Assembly: GCA_902772615.1 (NCBI GenBank) | Contig: CACYBC010000203.1 | Coordinates: 1 to 10,151 of the forward strand | Direction: 5' to 3' | DNA: 10,151 nucleotides | Source of the DNA: an uncultured Ruminococcus sp. | Lineage (GTDB): Bacteria; Bacillota; Clostridia; Oscillospirales; Ruminococcaceae | Shown here: piece by piece, positions 1-6,991 of the stretch | Layout: each line of letters begins with the position of its first letter | How positions within the stretch are numbered: the stretch's first letter is position 1 | Notes under the pieces: model-generated | What the model saw: the letters and a program-made list of their open reading frames with translations, nothing else | What the model was told of the DNA's origin: nothing | The model's database searches: none | Position numbers and translations under genes: made by a program

Positions 1-882
1 ACAAGATACAGCGAGATAAAAGATGCCATCAGGGACAGAAGCGTGACCTCGGAAGACCTGGAACAGGGATCTGTGCGATTTGTGACAGGGCTGACTAAAA
101 AAGTGATCCTCGCAGACAGCATTGCATCTCTCTGGAATGAAGTCACCGCAGCGGGATTCGCAAACGTATCCTGCCTTCTTTGCTGGGCAGGGATACTTGC
201 GTTCGGGCTGCAGCTCTATTACGATTTCTCGGGTTATTCCGACATGGCCTCCGGGCTTGCCAGATTCTTTGGCTTCAGCTTGCCTGAAAACTTCAGGACC
301 CCGTATTCATCTGTCAGTGCCACTGAATTCTGGAGAAGGTGGCATATCACTATGGGCGGGTGGTTCCGTCAGTATGTTTATTTCCCCCTTGGAGGCAGCC
401 GCTGCGGCAAAGCAAGGAACATTCTCAACATTCTTGCAGTATGGGCTCTTACAGGCATTTGGCACGGAGCTTCCTGGAACTTTCTCCTATGGGGCCTCTT
501 CTACTTCATAGTGCTGGTGATCGAAAAGCAGTTCATTCTGAAGTTTCTGGAAGATCACCGCTTTTTAGGCCATATATATCTGGTATTCATCACCCTTATC
601 GGATGGTCTCTGTTTGCCGTGACGGATCTGACACAGATCCCGGTCTTTTTCTCCAGACTGTTCGGCGGAACAGGCGGCATCTCCGCACTGTACTTCCTCA
701 GGAATTACGCAGTGATACTCGTCATCTGTATTCTGCTATGTACGGAACAGGCTGCATCCTTCTGGAAAAAACTGACGGACCACAGAGGGTTCAGAAGCGC
801 AGCTACTCTGATACTGCTTCTACTCTGTCTCGCATATATAACAGATTCCACATATCGTCCGTTCCTGTACGCACAATTCTGA
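1..882 (+). CDS. MBOAT family O-acyltransferase (AlgI-like), 5' end outside the window
   Basis: An integral membrane O-acyltransferase that, by family knowledge, helps move acyl (usually acetyl) groups across the membrane onto surface polysaccharide. The reading frame is open from base 1; 293 residues plus a TGA stop are visible, against roughly 470-520 for a full AlgI-type protein, so the N-terminal membrane helices are missing. Visible AlgI hallmarks, numbering from base 1, are a GLTKKVILAD segment near residues 30-39, YYDFSGYSDMA at about 73-83, EFWRRWHITMGGWFRQ with a following YFPLGG at about 109-132, and LTGIWHGASWNF at about 150-161. The last holds the conserved catalytic histidine (about residue 155). 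Hydrophobic helices follow to the C-terminus. A GTG at 43 is only an internal valine. The DHHW protein 12 nt downstream supports a polymer O-acetylation role. DltB is less likely because the partner is not DltD-like. Family assignment is firm; the substrate is unknown. Confidence 0.93.
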   Translation, partial: TRYSEIKDAIRDRSVTSEDLEQGSVRFVTGLTKKVILADSIASLWNEVTAAGFANVSCLLCWAGILAFGLQLYYDFSGYSDMASGLARFFGFSLPENFRTPYSSVSATEFWRRWHITMGGWFRQYVYFPLGGSRCGKARNILNILAVWALTGIWHGASWNFLLWGLFYFIVLVIEKQFILKFLEDHRFLGHIYLVFITLIGWSLFAVTDLTQIPVFFSRLFGGTGGISALYFLRNYAVILVICILLCTEQAASFWKKLTDHRGFRSAATLILLLLCLAYITDSTYRPFLYAQF

Positions 883-887
883 GGAGG
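882..887 (+). promoter_or_regulatory. Shine-Dalgarno AGGAGG that fixes the TTG start of the DHHW gene
   Basis: A perfect AGGAGG overlaps the last base of the MBOAT stop codon and lies 7 nt before a TTG codon at 895. No ATG or GTG nearby has a comparable site, so TTG is the preferred start. The arrangement suggests the two genes are translated from one mRNA. Confidence 0.8.
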
Positions 888-894
888 ATTTGCC

Positions 895-2019
895 TTGAAT
901 AAAACACTCAGAGCGATCCGCTCATTTCTGATACTGTTTCTGATCCTTTATATCCTTCTTGTCACCGCAGCTGTATCTCCCGACAGAACATACAGCGAAT
1001 CAGAGAATAAATACCTCTCTCAGTTCCCTGAAGTGTCTCTCAAAGGCATCTTCAGCGGTTCCTTTGAAGAAAAATACGGCGACTATGTATCGGATCAGTT
1101 CCCCGGAAGAGATACATGGATCGCCGTTAAGTCCATTGCGGAATCCGCACTTCTGAAGACTGAGAACAATGGAGTGGTCTATGGAAAGGATGGTTATCTT
1201 TTCCAGAGATTCGATTCATTTGACCAGTCAGATCTCGACGATAACGTGATGTCGATCAGCAGCTTCGCAGAAAAAGCCTCAGCTCCGGTAACGGTTATGA
1301 TCGTTCCGTCTTCCTACTGCGTACTTAGTGACAAGCTGCCTACAAATGCTCCTTTTGCCGATCAGCGTTCTTTGCTGGAAAACGGGTCGGAAGGGTTCCT
1401 CGGTTCCAAATTCGCGGGCTGTTCCTATGTAGACGCACTATCCGTACTGGACAGACACAATGACGAATACATCTACTACATGACCGACCACCACTGGACA
1501 ACTGACGGAGCCTGGTACGCTTACAACGCCCTTTGTTCCCACCTCGGTCTGGAGGCTTTCGATCATTCTTCCGGTTCATCTCACGTTTCCGAAGGATTCC
1601 TCGGAACAAGCTATTCAAAATGCAAGAAAATCAGACAGCAGGCTGATTCTCTCAAGTATTATAATGTGTCCGCCGTCCTGACAGAAGGAACAAACCGGCA
1701 CGATACTGTATATGACTTTACGAAGCTGTCCTCAAGAGACAAATATGCCATGTTCCTTTACGGTAACGGTCCGGAAAGAAAGATAGAATCCTCCCCCGGT
1801 TCCGGAAAGAAAAGAAGTCTGCTGGTCATCAAAGATTCTTTCGCAGACTGCATGATACCTTTCCTTACTCACAACTATGAATCCATCACCTGTGTAGATC
1901 CAAGATACTATGCGGACTCTTTCACCTCTCTTGCGTCCGGGGATTATGATGACATCCTTATCCTCTTCGGATTTGAGGATCTGGCGGCAGAAAGCTCCAT
2001 CCTGAAACTGGGATTCTGA
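895..2019 (+). CDS. DHHW/AlgX-like extracytoplasmic O-acetyltransferase-like protein
   Basis: A 374-residue membrane-anchored protein of the DHHW family, related to the SGNH-like AlgX/AlgJ proteins that transfer acetyl groups to polysaccharide outside the membrane. Residues 1-9 are basic and 10-27 form one hydrophobic segment (signal anchor), so the rest is predicted to lie outside the cell. Visible blocks are GKDGYLF (97-103), a VMIVPSS strand (134-140), the family motif DHHWT (198-202), and VIKDSF (311-316) with the probable nucleophile Ser315. Asp198, His199 or His200, and Ser315 would make the SGNH-type catalytic set; this is inferred from AlgX/AlgJ. A CVDPRYY segment (333-339) after the Ser block is also typical. 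The TTG start is preferred because of its AGGAGG. The gene follows the MBOAT gene by 12 nt and ends before a strong terminator. The polymer acetylated cannot be told from the window. Confidence 0.88.
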   Translation: MNKTLRAIRSFLILFLILYILLVTAAVSPDRTYSESENKYLSQFPEVSLKGIFSGSFEEKYGDYVSDQFPGRDTWIAVKSIAESALLKTENNGVVYGKDGYLFQRFDSFDQSDLDDNVMSISSFAEKASAPVTVMIVPSSYCVLSDKLPTNAPFADQRSLLENGSEGFLGSKFAGCSYVDALSVLDRHNDEYIYYMTDHHWTTDGAWYAYNALCSHLGLEAFDHSSGSSHVSEGFLGTSYSKCKKIRQQADSLKYYNVSAVLTEGTNRHDTVYDFTKLSSRDKYAMFLYGNGPERKIESSPGSGKKRSLLVIKDSFADCMIPFLTHNYESITCVDPRYYADSFTSLASGDYDDILILFGFEDLAAESSILKLGF

Positions 2020-2037
2020 GAATAACAGCACATAATT

Positions 2038-2065
2038 AAAGCCGGCTGTATAGCCGGCTTTTGTG
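2038..2065. terminator. Bidirectional intrinsic terminator between convergent genes
   Basis: A perfect 10-bp inverted repeat, AAAGCCGGCT (2038-2047) and AGCCGGCTTT (2052-2061), encloses a GTAT loop. T-rich sequence follows on the plus strand, and the reverse strand reads CTTTAATTA after the stem. It lies between the DHHW stop (2019) and the kinase stop (2078), so it can end transcription from both sides. Confidence 0.9.
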
Positions 2066-2077
2066 TTTGAATCATTC

Positions 2078-3001
2078 TCAGGACAGTGTCTCATCACCGT
2101 CGGATGATACGAAACTGATCCTTCTCGGCAGGACCTCTATCTCAACATGTTTCTTATCAGATCCCAGATACGGTTCTCCGTCCAGCGACCATTCCAGTTC
2201 AGTCTCGGAATCTATAGTGCATTTCTCCATCTTGAACAAGCTTATGTATTCGCCGTTGAAGTTCTTACCCGTGAACTCCTTTAGTTCCTCTCCGAGTTCA
2301 AAAATGTCGCCCGGAGCCTTCGCCAGAAACACCTCGAACCTGCCGTCATCCGCTCTGACCACATCTGCCGGCAGCGTAGTTATGTTTCCTCCGAGAGAAA
2401 GCGTGCTCAGAAGACCCAGGTAGATGAAATCTTCCTCAAAACTCTTTCCGTCGATGTTGAATACAGCGTGCTTCGGTGCGATCGAAAGTGCGTTTGACAT
2501 TCCCTCCAGGATGTATGCGAAATAACCCAGCGCATTCTTCATCTCCTGGTAGGTATCATTCACCACGCCGGCAAAGAAGCCGCACCCACAGTGAAACATG
2601 AAGTATCTCTCATTGAATCTGCAGGCATCCAGCATCCTTATCTTGCCGCCGGCTGCGAGTCTGGAAGCTTCTATCATGTCAGCAGGCAGATGGTGCGTGG
2701 ACGCAAAGTCATTTGTCGTGCCGCTGGGTATGAAGGCAAATGGCGTATCCAGACCTGCCTCGATGATCCCGGTAACAGTCTCGTTCATGGTACCGTCCCC
2801 GCCTATCGCGACTATCCGTCCGAAGTCTCCGCCGTATTTCTTTACATAATCCGTCGCGTCTCCACGACCGCCCGTAACGAATACACTGGGTATCCACCCC
2901 AGCTCCAGAAATACTCTGCAGATGTCAGACAGAGCGTTGGCGACCGCCTTCTTTCCGGAAACAGGATTAGCTACGAGCATTACTTTTCTGTTATCAGACA
3001 T
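2078..3001 (-). CDS. Diacylglycerol/lipid kinase family protein (DagK/YegS/BmrU type)
   Basis: A soluble 307-residue lipid kinase of the diacylglycerol kinase catalytic family; such enzymes use ATP to phosphorylate diacylglycerol or related lipids at the membrane face. The N-terminus has the ANPVSGKK strand-loop (11-18), then the nucleotide-binding IGGDGTMNE (66-74) and IPSGTTNDFA (91-100), all diagnostic. The C-terminal half has the beta-rich fold usual in this family. Length matches B. subtilis DgkB and YegS (about 300). The ATG start has AAAGG 6 nt upstream and follows the cdsA stop by one nucleotide, so it is the third gene of a pgsA-cdsA-kinase operon. In that context it could turn diacylglycerol, for example from lipoteichoic acid synthesis, into phosphatidic acid for CdsA. 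That role is inferred from family and position; other lipid substrates are possible. Confidence 0.92.
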   Translation of the reverse strand: MSDNRKVMLVANPVSGKKAVANALSDICRVFLELGWIPSVFVTGGRGDATDYVKKYGGDFGRIVAIGGDGTMNETVTGIIEAGLDTPFAFIPSGTTNDFASTHHLPADMIEASRLAAGGKIRMLDACRFNERYFMFHCGCGFFAGVVNDTYQEMKNALGYFAYILEGMSNALSIAPKHAVFNIDGKSFEEDFIYLGLLSTLSLGGNITTLPADVVRADDGRFEVFLAKAPGDIFELGEELKEFTGKNFNGEYISLFKMEKCTIDSETELEWSLDGEPYLGSDKKHVEIEVLPRRISFVSSDGDETLS

Positions 3002-3002
3002 A

Positions 3003-3806
3003 TCATACCTTTCTGATGATCCCGATCAGTTCCATGCAGAACCATGCCGTCGGTATCGAGAACAGCAGGCTGTCCGCCCTGTCCATCATGCCTCCGTGTC
3101 CGGGGATCAGATCGCTGTAATCCTTGATCCCGGCTTCTCTCTTAAACAGAGAAGCTGCAAGATCTCCAAACTGCCCGAGAGATGAGGCAATGACCGCCAC
3201 AATGATGCAGATCCAGAGTTCAGCCCCCTGTTTTCTGAGGAGGAACCATGTGAGAGCTCCAAATACCGCGGACGCCGCCGCACCGCAAAGCGATCCCTCA
3301 ACAGTCTTGTTCGGACTGACTCGGGGACTCAGTTTATGCCTTCCGAACTTCTTTCCGCCAAAGAGCGCAAACGCATCGCAGCTCCAGGTAGCCAGTGCCG
3401 CAACGGCAGCCGGGTACAGCCACCCGTCCGAGGAGAGTATCCTCTGTACCACAGCATACAGGCTCATCGGGTATATTAGTACAAACAGAGTTCCTCTTGC
3501 TCCGACTGCCATCAGATCCTCACGGCATATACAGAGGCAGATGGAAAGCATCGCGCAGCCCACGAGATTCGCCGCCAGTGTCCATACAGGAGCATCAAGC
3601 AGGCACAGCACAGTGTTGATCGCGATAAAAAGCACCGGTGAGAATACCATGGCCTTCTCTTCTGTCTTCTTGAGACAGTCGCGCATCTCTACTGCCGAAA
3701 GCACCGCAGCAGCGAATACGAGAAGGACTCTGGTGATCCGGGAGATAAAAAGGCATGCCCCCACGATCGCGAGCATGACTATAGCGGATATTACACGTTT
3801 CTTCAA
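3003..3806 (-). CDS. cdsA: Phosphatidate cytidylyltransferase (CDP-diacylglycerol synthase)
   Basis: A polytopic membrane enzyme of 267 residues, the same size class as B. subtilis CdsA. It makes CDP-diacylglycerol from CTP and phosphatidic acid, the activated intermediate for phospholipids. Hydrophobic helices fill the N-terminal 140 residues. The catalytic C-terminus has SCDAFALFGGKKFGRHKLSP (142-161), SPNKTVEG (164-171) and the CDS signature from Ser219 to Asp246, including FKREAGIKD and PGHGGMMDRAD. The position before the last signature Asp is Ala, where a larger hydrophobic residue is usual. The start is TTG at 3806, one base after the pgsA stop; GAGGA overlapping the end of pgsA lies about 9 nt upstream and supports it. 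Translational coupling with pgsA is likely. In many Bacillota cdsA sits with uppS, dxr and rseP, so the lipid-operon location here is less usual. Identification is firm. Confidence 0.96.
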   Translation of the reverse strand: MKKRVISAIVMLAIVGACLFISRITRVLLVFAAAVLSAVEMRDCLKKTEEKAMVFSPVLFIAINTVLCLLDAPVWTLAANLVGCAMLSICLCICREDLMAVGARGTLFVLIYPMSLYAVVQRILSSDGWLYPAAVAALATWSCDAFALFGGKKFGRHKLSPRVSPNKTVEGSLCGAAASAVFGALTWFLLRKQGAELWICIIVAVIASSLGQFGDLAASLFKREAGIKDYSDLIPGHGGMMDRADSLLFSIPTAWFCMELIGIIRKV

Positions 3807-3807
3807 T

Positions 3808-4356
3808 TCAGTCTTCCTCGGAAAGAATTTCTTTGTTGTCGATCACATAGACTATCCCGGACAGAGCAGTGATCAATGCGCTTATCCAGCATAGGATGTT
3901 GGAAGTGGTGATCAGCCACGCGGGGTCTCCGCAAAGGGCTCTAAGGAACAGAATCGCGGTCATGGACACCATCTGAAACATGGTCTTCGCTTTTCCGAAG
4001 ATGTTTGCAGCTACGACCTTTCCCCTGCTGGCAGCCTCCATCCTTACGCCTGATACGATGAATTCCCTTATAAGAACAATGATGACGGCTGCGGCCGACG
4101 CGTATCCTATCTCCACGAAGCATGTCAGCACCGAGCTGACCAGAGCCTTATCTGCAATTGGATCAAGGAACTTTCCCAGATTCGTGACCAGGTTTCTGGA
4201 TCTTGCGATCCTGCCGTCGAGCCAGTCCGTGATGCTTGCCAGCACGAACAGGATCAGCAGGCCCCAGCGCCCCAGAGGGCTGTCGATATAGAAACAGGCA
4301 ATAAGGAACGGCAGCGACAGCAGCCGCGCTACGGTGAGCTTATTGGGAAGATTCAC
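3808..4356 (-). CDS. pgsA: CDP-diacylglycerol--glycerol-3-phosphate 3-phosphatidyltransferase
   Basis: A CDP-alcohol phosphatidyltransferase of 182 residues with about five hydrophobic helices. It condenses CDP-diacylglycerol with glycerol 3-phosphate to give phosphatidylglycerophosphate, the committed step to phosphatidylglycerol. The complete family motif D-x2-D-G-x2-A-R-x8-G-x3-D-x3-D is present: Asp44, Asp47, Gly48, Ala51, Arg52, Gly61, Asp65 and Asp69. The N-terminus VNLPNKLTVARL matches the usual M-N-L-P-N-K-L-T start of PgsA, and REFIVSGVRMEAASRG (97-112) is also characteristic of PgsA within the superfamily. The start is GTG at 4356 because AGGAGG stands 7 nt before it; an upstream in-frame start at 4392 would add 12 unconserved residues containing that site. 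It is first in the operon with cdsA and the lipid kinase and diverges from a HAD phosphatase. Identification is firm. Confidence 0.96.
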   Translation of the reverse strand: MNLPNKLTVARLLSLPFLIACFYIDSPLGRWGLLILFVLASITDWLDGRIARSRNLVTNLGKFLDPIADKALVSSVLTCFVEIGYASAAAVIIVLIREFIVSGVRMEAASRGKVVAANIFGKAKTMFQMVSMTAILFLRALCGDPAWLITTSNILCWISALITALSGIVYVIDNKEILSEED

Positions 4357-4363
4357 TGTAATA

Positions 4364-4369
4364 CCTCCT
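4364..4369 (-). promoter_or_regulatory. Shine-Dalgarno AGGAGG that fixes the GTG start of pgsA
   Basis: On the minus strand AGGAGG is followed by TATTACA and then GTG at 4356, a 7-nt spacing. This favours GTG at 4356 over the longer in-frame reading from 4392. Confidence 0.85.
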
Positions 4370-4373
4370 GAAA

Positions 4374-4402
4374 TTGCAAATAGATGCTTCAATTATTATA
4401 AT
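4374..4402 (+). promoter_or_regulatory. Promoter of the HAD phosphatase gene, with an overlapping divergent -10 for pgsA
   Basis: TTGCAA (4374-4379) and a perfect TATAAT (4397-4402) are separated by 17 bp, giving a sigma-A type promoter about 30 nt before the ATG at 4433. Because ATTATAAT is self-complementary, the minus strand also reads TATAAT (4400 to 4395), about 38 nt before the pgsA GTG. The minus-strand -35 at the right spacing is TTTCTT, a weak match. The two -10 boxes share four bases, so the promoters probably compete. Assigned by eye; no transcript data. Confidence 0.6.
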
Positions 4403-4432
4403 GACTCTGACTCAAGAAAGAAAAGGATAACT

Positions 4433-4987
4433 ATGAACATTTTCGACTTTGACGGTACGATACATAAGGGTGACAGCGGTGTCGCCTTCTATCTGTACTG
4501 CCTGCGGCGCAGGCCGTATATAGCTCTGCTGATGCCGGTGCAGGCCGCCGCGGCTCTGCTCAAAATCCTCGGTATCATAGACATGACCGCCATGAAGCAG
4601 GCGTTCTATCTCTACTTCAGGCTTATTGACGCAGAAGCCATGCTGCCCGGGTTCTGGGAGCAGGACAAGAGCAACATTCAGGCGTGGTATCACAGAGTCC
4701 GGTCCGACAATGACGTGCTGATCTCAGCGTCTCCTGAGTTTGTACTTGCTCCTATATGCAGGGAACTCGGCATCTCTGCCCTCATTGCCTCCCGGGTGGA
4801 TCCGAAGACGGGAAAGTACACCGGGAAGAACTGCTCCGGGCAAGAGAAGGTCAGGAGGTTCAGAGAGATGTTTCCCGGCATCACTCCGGAAAACAGCTAC
4901 TACGACCGCGATGTCGATCTGCCTGTGAGCCGTCTGGCCATACACGGTTACAGGATCGTCGACGGTGAACCCGTTCAGGAATTCTGA
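4433..4987 (+). CDS. HAD superfamily subfamily IB phosphatase, candidate phosphatidylglycerophosphatase (PgpC-like)
   Basis: A 184-residue HAD hydrolase. The N-terminal FDFDGTI (4-10) carries the nucleophile Asp5 and general acid Asp7. Residues 25-48 form a basic-then-hydrophobic stretch (RRRPYIALLMP onward) suited to membrane contact. LISASPEF (96-103) supplies motif II with Ser98, GQEKV (136-140) the conserved Lys139, and YDRDVDLP (157-164) the acidic motif, where the usual D-S-x-x-D Ser is Arg159. From memory, E. coli PgpC shows the same order, including the hydrophobic stretch after DGT and a G-x-E-K-V lysine motif. PgpC removes the phosphate from phosphatidylglycerophosphate. Divergence from pgsA-cdsA fits that role but does not prove it; other HAD-IB phosphatases, such as phosphoserine-type, are possible. 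ATG at 4433 is chosen over an in-frame start at 4334 because FDFDGT then sits at the N-terminus and AAAAGGA precedes it. The membership is firm, the substrate is inferred. Confidence 0.85.
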   Translation: MNIFDFDGTIHKGDSGVAFYLYCLRRRPYIALLMPVQAAAALLKILGIIDMTAMKQAFYLYFRLIDAEAMLPGFWEQDKSNIQAWYHRVRSDNDVLISASPEFVLAPICRELGISALIASRVDPKTGKYTGKNCSGQEKVRRFREMFPGITPENSYYDRDVDLPVSRLAIHGYRIVDGEPVQEF

Positions 4988-5000
4988 ACCTAAGTTCAGA
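4983..5000. repeat. Small hairpin overlapping the HAD stop codon
   Basis: TCTGAAC (4983-4989) and GTTCAGA (4994-5000) form a 7-bp inverted repeat with a CTAA loop, and the TGA stop lies inside the left arm. No T tract follows, so it is not a terminator on its own. It may be an mRNA 3'-end structure or chance. Confidence 0.35.
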
Positions 5001-5021
5001 TCCATCTGCATAATACACTAT

Positions 5022-5065
5022 AAAAGCGTCACACCTGTCTGATCCGGCAGGCCGTGACGCTTTTT
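5022..5065. terminator. Bidirectional intrinsic terminator between the HAD and ABC-F genes
   Basis: AAAAGCGTCAC (5022-5032) pairs with GTGACGCTTTT (5054-5064), an 11-bp stem with A and T tracts at its base. The loop holds a short inner CCTG/CAGG pairing. It sits between two convergent genes and can serve both strands. Confidence 0.88.
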
Positions 5066-5110
5066 AAAATCGGTATATGGTGCGGAAAGAACCTCAGTCC
5101 TGTCCCGACA

Positions 5111-6979
5111 TCAGTCAGAGTACTCCAGAAGATACTCATCAGTGATCTCGGAAAGCTCGTTTTTTATGCTGTCCAGGCGAATGCACAATTCATTGAGTTT
5201 TTCAGCATCTGACGCGACCGAAGGATCGGCTATCGCCGCTTCCGTGTCACGTTCTTCGCGCTCAAGCTCCTCTATCCTTTTTTCAAGCTGGCTTCTGCGC
5301 TGCCTGTACTCAGCCTTCTGTTTTCTAGCCTCACGTCCGCCGATGTACTCCTGCTTCGGCTTCTCATTTTCGGATTCCTTCTGCTCCGGCTGTATATTCC
5401 TGGAAGCCTGAGTGTATTCCCTGAAACTGTCATAATCGTCGAAAAGCTTTGCCGTGCCCCCATCCATGAACAGTATCCTGCAATTCAGGTTCTCTATCAG
5501 CCATCTGTCATGGGAAACCATGAATAGAGTTCCGGTATATGTGTTGAGAGCCTCGAAAAGGATGTCCTTGGTGAAGATATCAAGGTGATTAGTGGGCTCG
5601 TCCAGTATCAGGAAATTGGGGTGTTCCAGCGAGAGCCTGGCCATATTGAGCCTTGCCAGCTCTCCGCCGGAAAGACCGGATGACTCCGTGAACACTTCTT
5701 CATCCCGGAAGCCCACCAGCGCGAGAAGCTTTCTCACCTGCAGCTGATCCATCTGAGGATACCTGTCCCAGATATACATCAGCGGGCTCTCGTTCTCAAT
5801 ATGGAACAGATCCTGTTTCTGGACTCCTATCTTTACTCCCCCGCCGATAATGATGCGCCCTGAAACAGGTCTTATCTCTCCCAGAATGGTCCGGATGAGA
5901 GTCGTCTTCCCGTAACCGTTTCTTCCTATCACTGCGATCCTTTCGCCGCGCTGCAGCAGCAGATCTATGCCGGAACAAAGTACCAGACCCGGTACGCCGA
6001 CGCTGAGATCCGTCAGTTTCAGCACATCCTTATATGGTTCGCTGTCAGGTATTATCTCAAATTTGATGTCTGTGTGGCTGTATTCCTCAGGCGCCGTCAG
6101 GTCAAGCCTCTCCAGCATCTTGAGTCTGCTCTTTGCCATGTTCCTGGTGGAAGCCCTGGCCATGTTCCGCTCCGCGAATTCACGGTATTTTTCGGCCTTC
6201 TCAAGCGTCTGTTCATAGTGGGCTCTTTCCACTCTGTCATCATTGTCGCGCCGCACGAGGTACTCAGAGAAAGGTACCGGGTATACTTTTGTCCGACCTC
6301 TGTTCAGCTGTATGGTCTTGTTGCACACGCTGTCCAGAAAGTGCCTGTCATGCGACACTACAAGAACAGCTCCTCTGTACCCGGTCAGATACCCTTCCAG
6401 CCAGTCCAGCGTCTCAAGATCCAGATGGTTCGTAGGCTCGTCAAGCAGAAGCAGATCAGGTGTCTGCAGCAGCAGTTTGGCCAGAGAGAGCCTTGTTTTT
6501 TCCCCTCCGGAAAGGACAGAAACGCTTTTTGTCCATGTCTCCTCAGGGAATCCCATTCCCAGCAGGATCCTTCTGATCTGATAGTCAAGGTGATATCCGT
6601 CTATCGCTTCATATCTCTCACTGACAGTCTGATACTCCGACAGGAGCTCCGGTTCCTTTTCCATCCGTCTTTCGAGTGATCTCATCTGCTCCAGAAGCTT
6701 GTCGGCATTATTTGCCATCTTCATCTCACCGAGAACGGTCTGGTCTCCGTGGAGTCCGCTGTCCTGTCTGAGATACCCCATCACAGCATCATTTCTGAGT
6801 GTGACAGAACCTCCGTCGGGGATAAGGCTTCCTGTTATGATCCCCAGCAGAGTCGTCTTCCCGCATCCGTTATAGCCCACAAGCCCGGCGCGGTCATATT
6901 CTTCCAGTTGGAACGATGCATCCTCTATGACGGTATTATCGCCGTAAGAGAACCTGATATTCTGAAGTGCAAGTACCAT
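5111..6979 (-). CDS. ABC-F family ATPase, ribosome-associated type (YdiF/YfmR/Uup-like)
   Basis: A soluble 622-residue protein with two ABC ATPase domains and no membrane segments, the ABC-F plan. ABC-F proteins bind the ribosomal E site and act on translation; some confer antibiotic resistance. Domain 1 has Walker A GYNGCGKT (35-42), signature LSGGE (156-160) and Walker B with LLLDEPTNHLD ending at 187 (catalytic Glu181). Domain 2 has GRNGYGKT (352-359), LSGGE (436-440) and LILDEPTNHLD (457-467, Glu461). Both switch histidines are present (VSHDR at 208-212 and 488-492). The charged helical linker (about 240-310) is of moderate length, more like housekeeping ABC-F proteins than long-linker resistance proteins. 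After a charged spacer, residues 548-618 form a coiled coil as in Uup/YdiF. ATG at 6979 lies 12 nt after the hydrolase stop, with only a weak GGA site. The exact subfamily is uncertain. Confidence 0.93.
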   Translation of the reverse strand: MVLALQNIRFSYGDNTVIEDASFQLEEYDRAGLVGYNGCGKTTLLGIITGSLIPDGGSVTLRNDAVMGYLRQDSGLHGDQTVLGEMKMANNADKLLEQMRSLERRMEKEPELLSEYQTVSERYEAIDGYHLDYQIRRILLGMGFPEETWTKSVSVLSGGEKTRLSLAKLLLQTPDLLLLDEPTNHLDLETLDWLEGYLTGYRGAVLVVSHDRHFLDSVCNKTIQLNRGRTKVYPVPFSEYLVRRDNDDRVERAHYEQTLEKAEKYREFAERNMARASTRNMAKSRLKMLERLDLTAPEEYSHTDIKFEIIPDSEPYKDVLKLTDLSVGVPGLVLCSGIDLLLQRGERIAVIGRNGYGKTTLIRTILGEIRPVSGRIIIGGGVKIGVQKQDLFHIENESPLMYIWDRYPQMDQLQVRKLLALVGFRDEEVFTESSGLSGGELARLNMARLSLEHPNFLILDEPTNHLDIFTKDILFEALNTYTGTLFMVSHDRWLIENLNCRILFMDGGTAKLFDDYDSFREYTQASRNIQPEQKESENEKPKQEYIGGREARKQKAEYRQRRSQLEKRIEELEREERDTEAAIADPSVASDAEKLNELCIRLDSIKNELSEITDEYLLEYSD

Positions 6980-6991
6980 TGATTTATCCGA

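Noticed and set aside
339..902. 187-codon frame overlapping the MBOAT and DHHW genes
   Set aside because: It is out of frame with the well-conserved MBOAT motifs, and its own sequence shows no conserved or membrane pattern.
3124..3894. Plus-strand 256-codon open frame opposite cdsA and the end of pgsA
   Set aside because: It is antisense to firmly identified enzymes with complete motifs, has low-complexity Ser/Arg/Thr composition, and no recognisable domain.
4334..4432. N-terminal extension of the HAD gene by 33 codons
   Set aside because: It would run through the promoter and into pgsA, and the HAD FDFDGT motif is normally at the very N-terminus, as it is with the ATG at 4433.
6074..6679. 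Plus-strand 201-codon open frame opposite the ABC-F gene
   Set aside because: It is a shadow of the ABC-F coding strand, with no ribosome binding site or protein family resemblance.
5111..6979. ABC-F antibiotic-resistance protein (Msr, Vga, Lsa or Optr type)
   Set aside because: The linker is of moderate length and a Uup/YdiF-like C-terminal coiled coil is present, which fits a housekeeping ABC-F better; no resistance context is seen.
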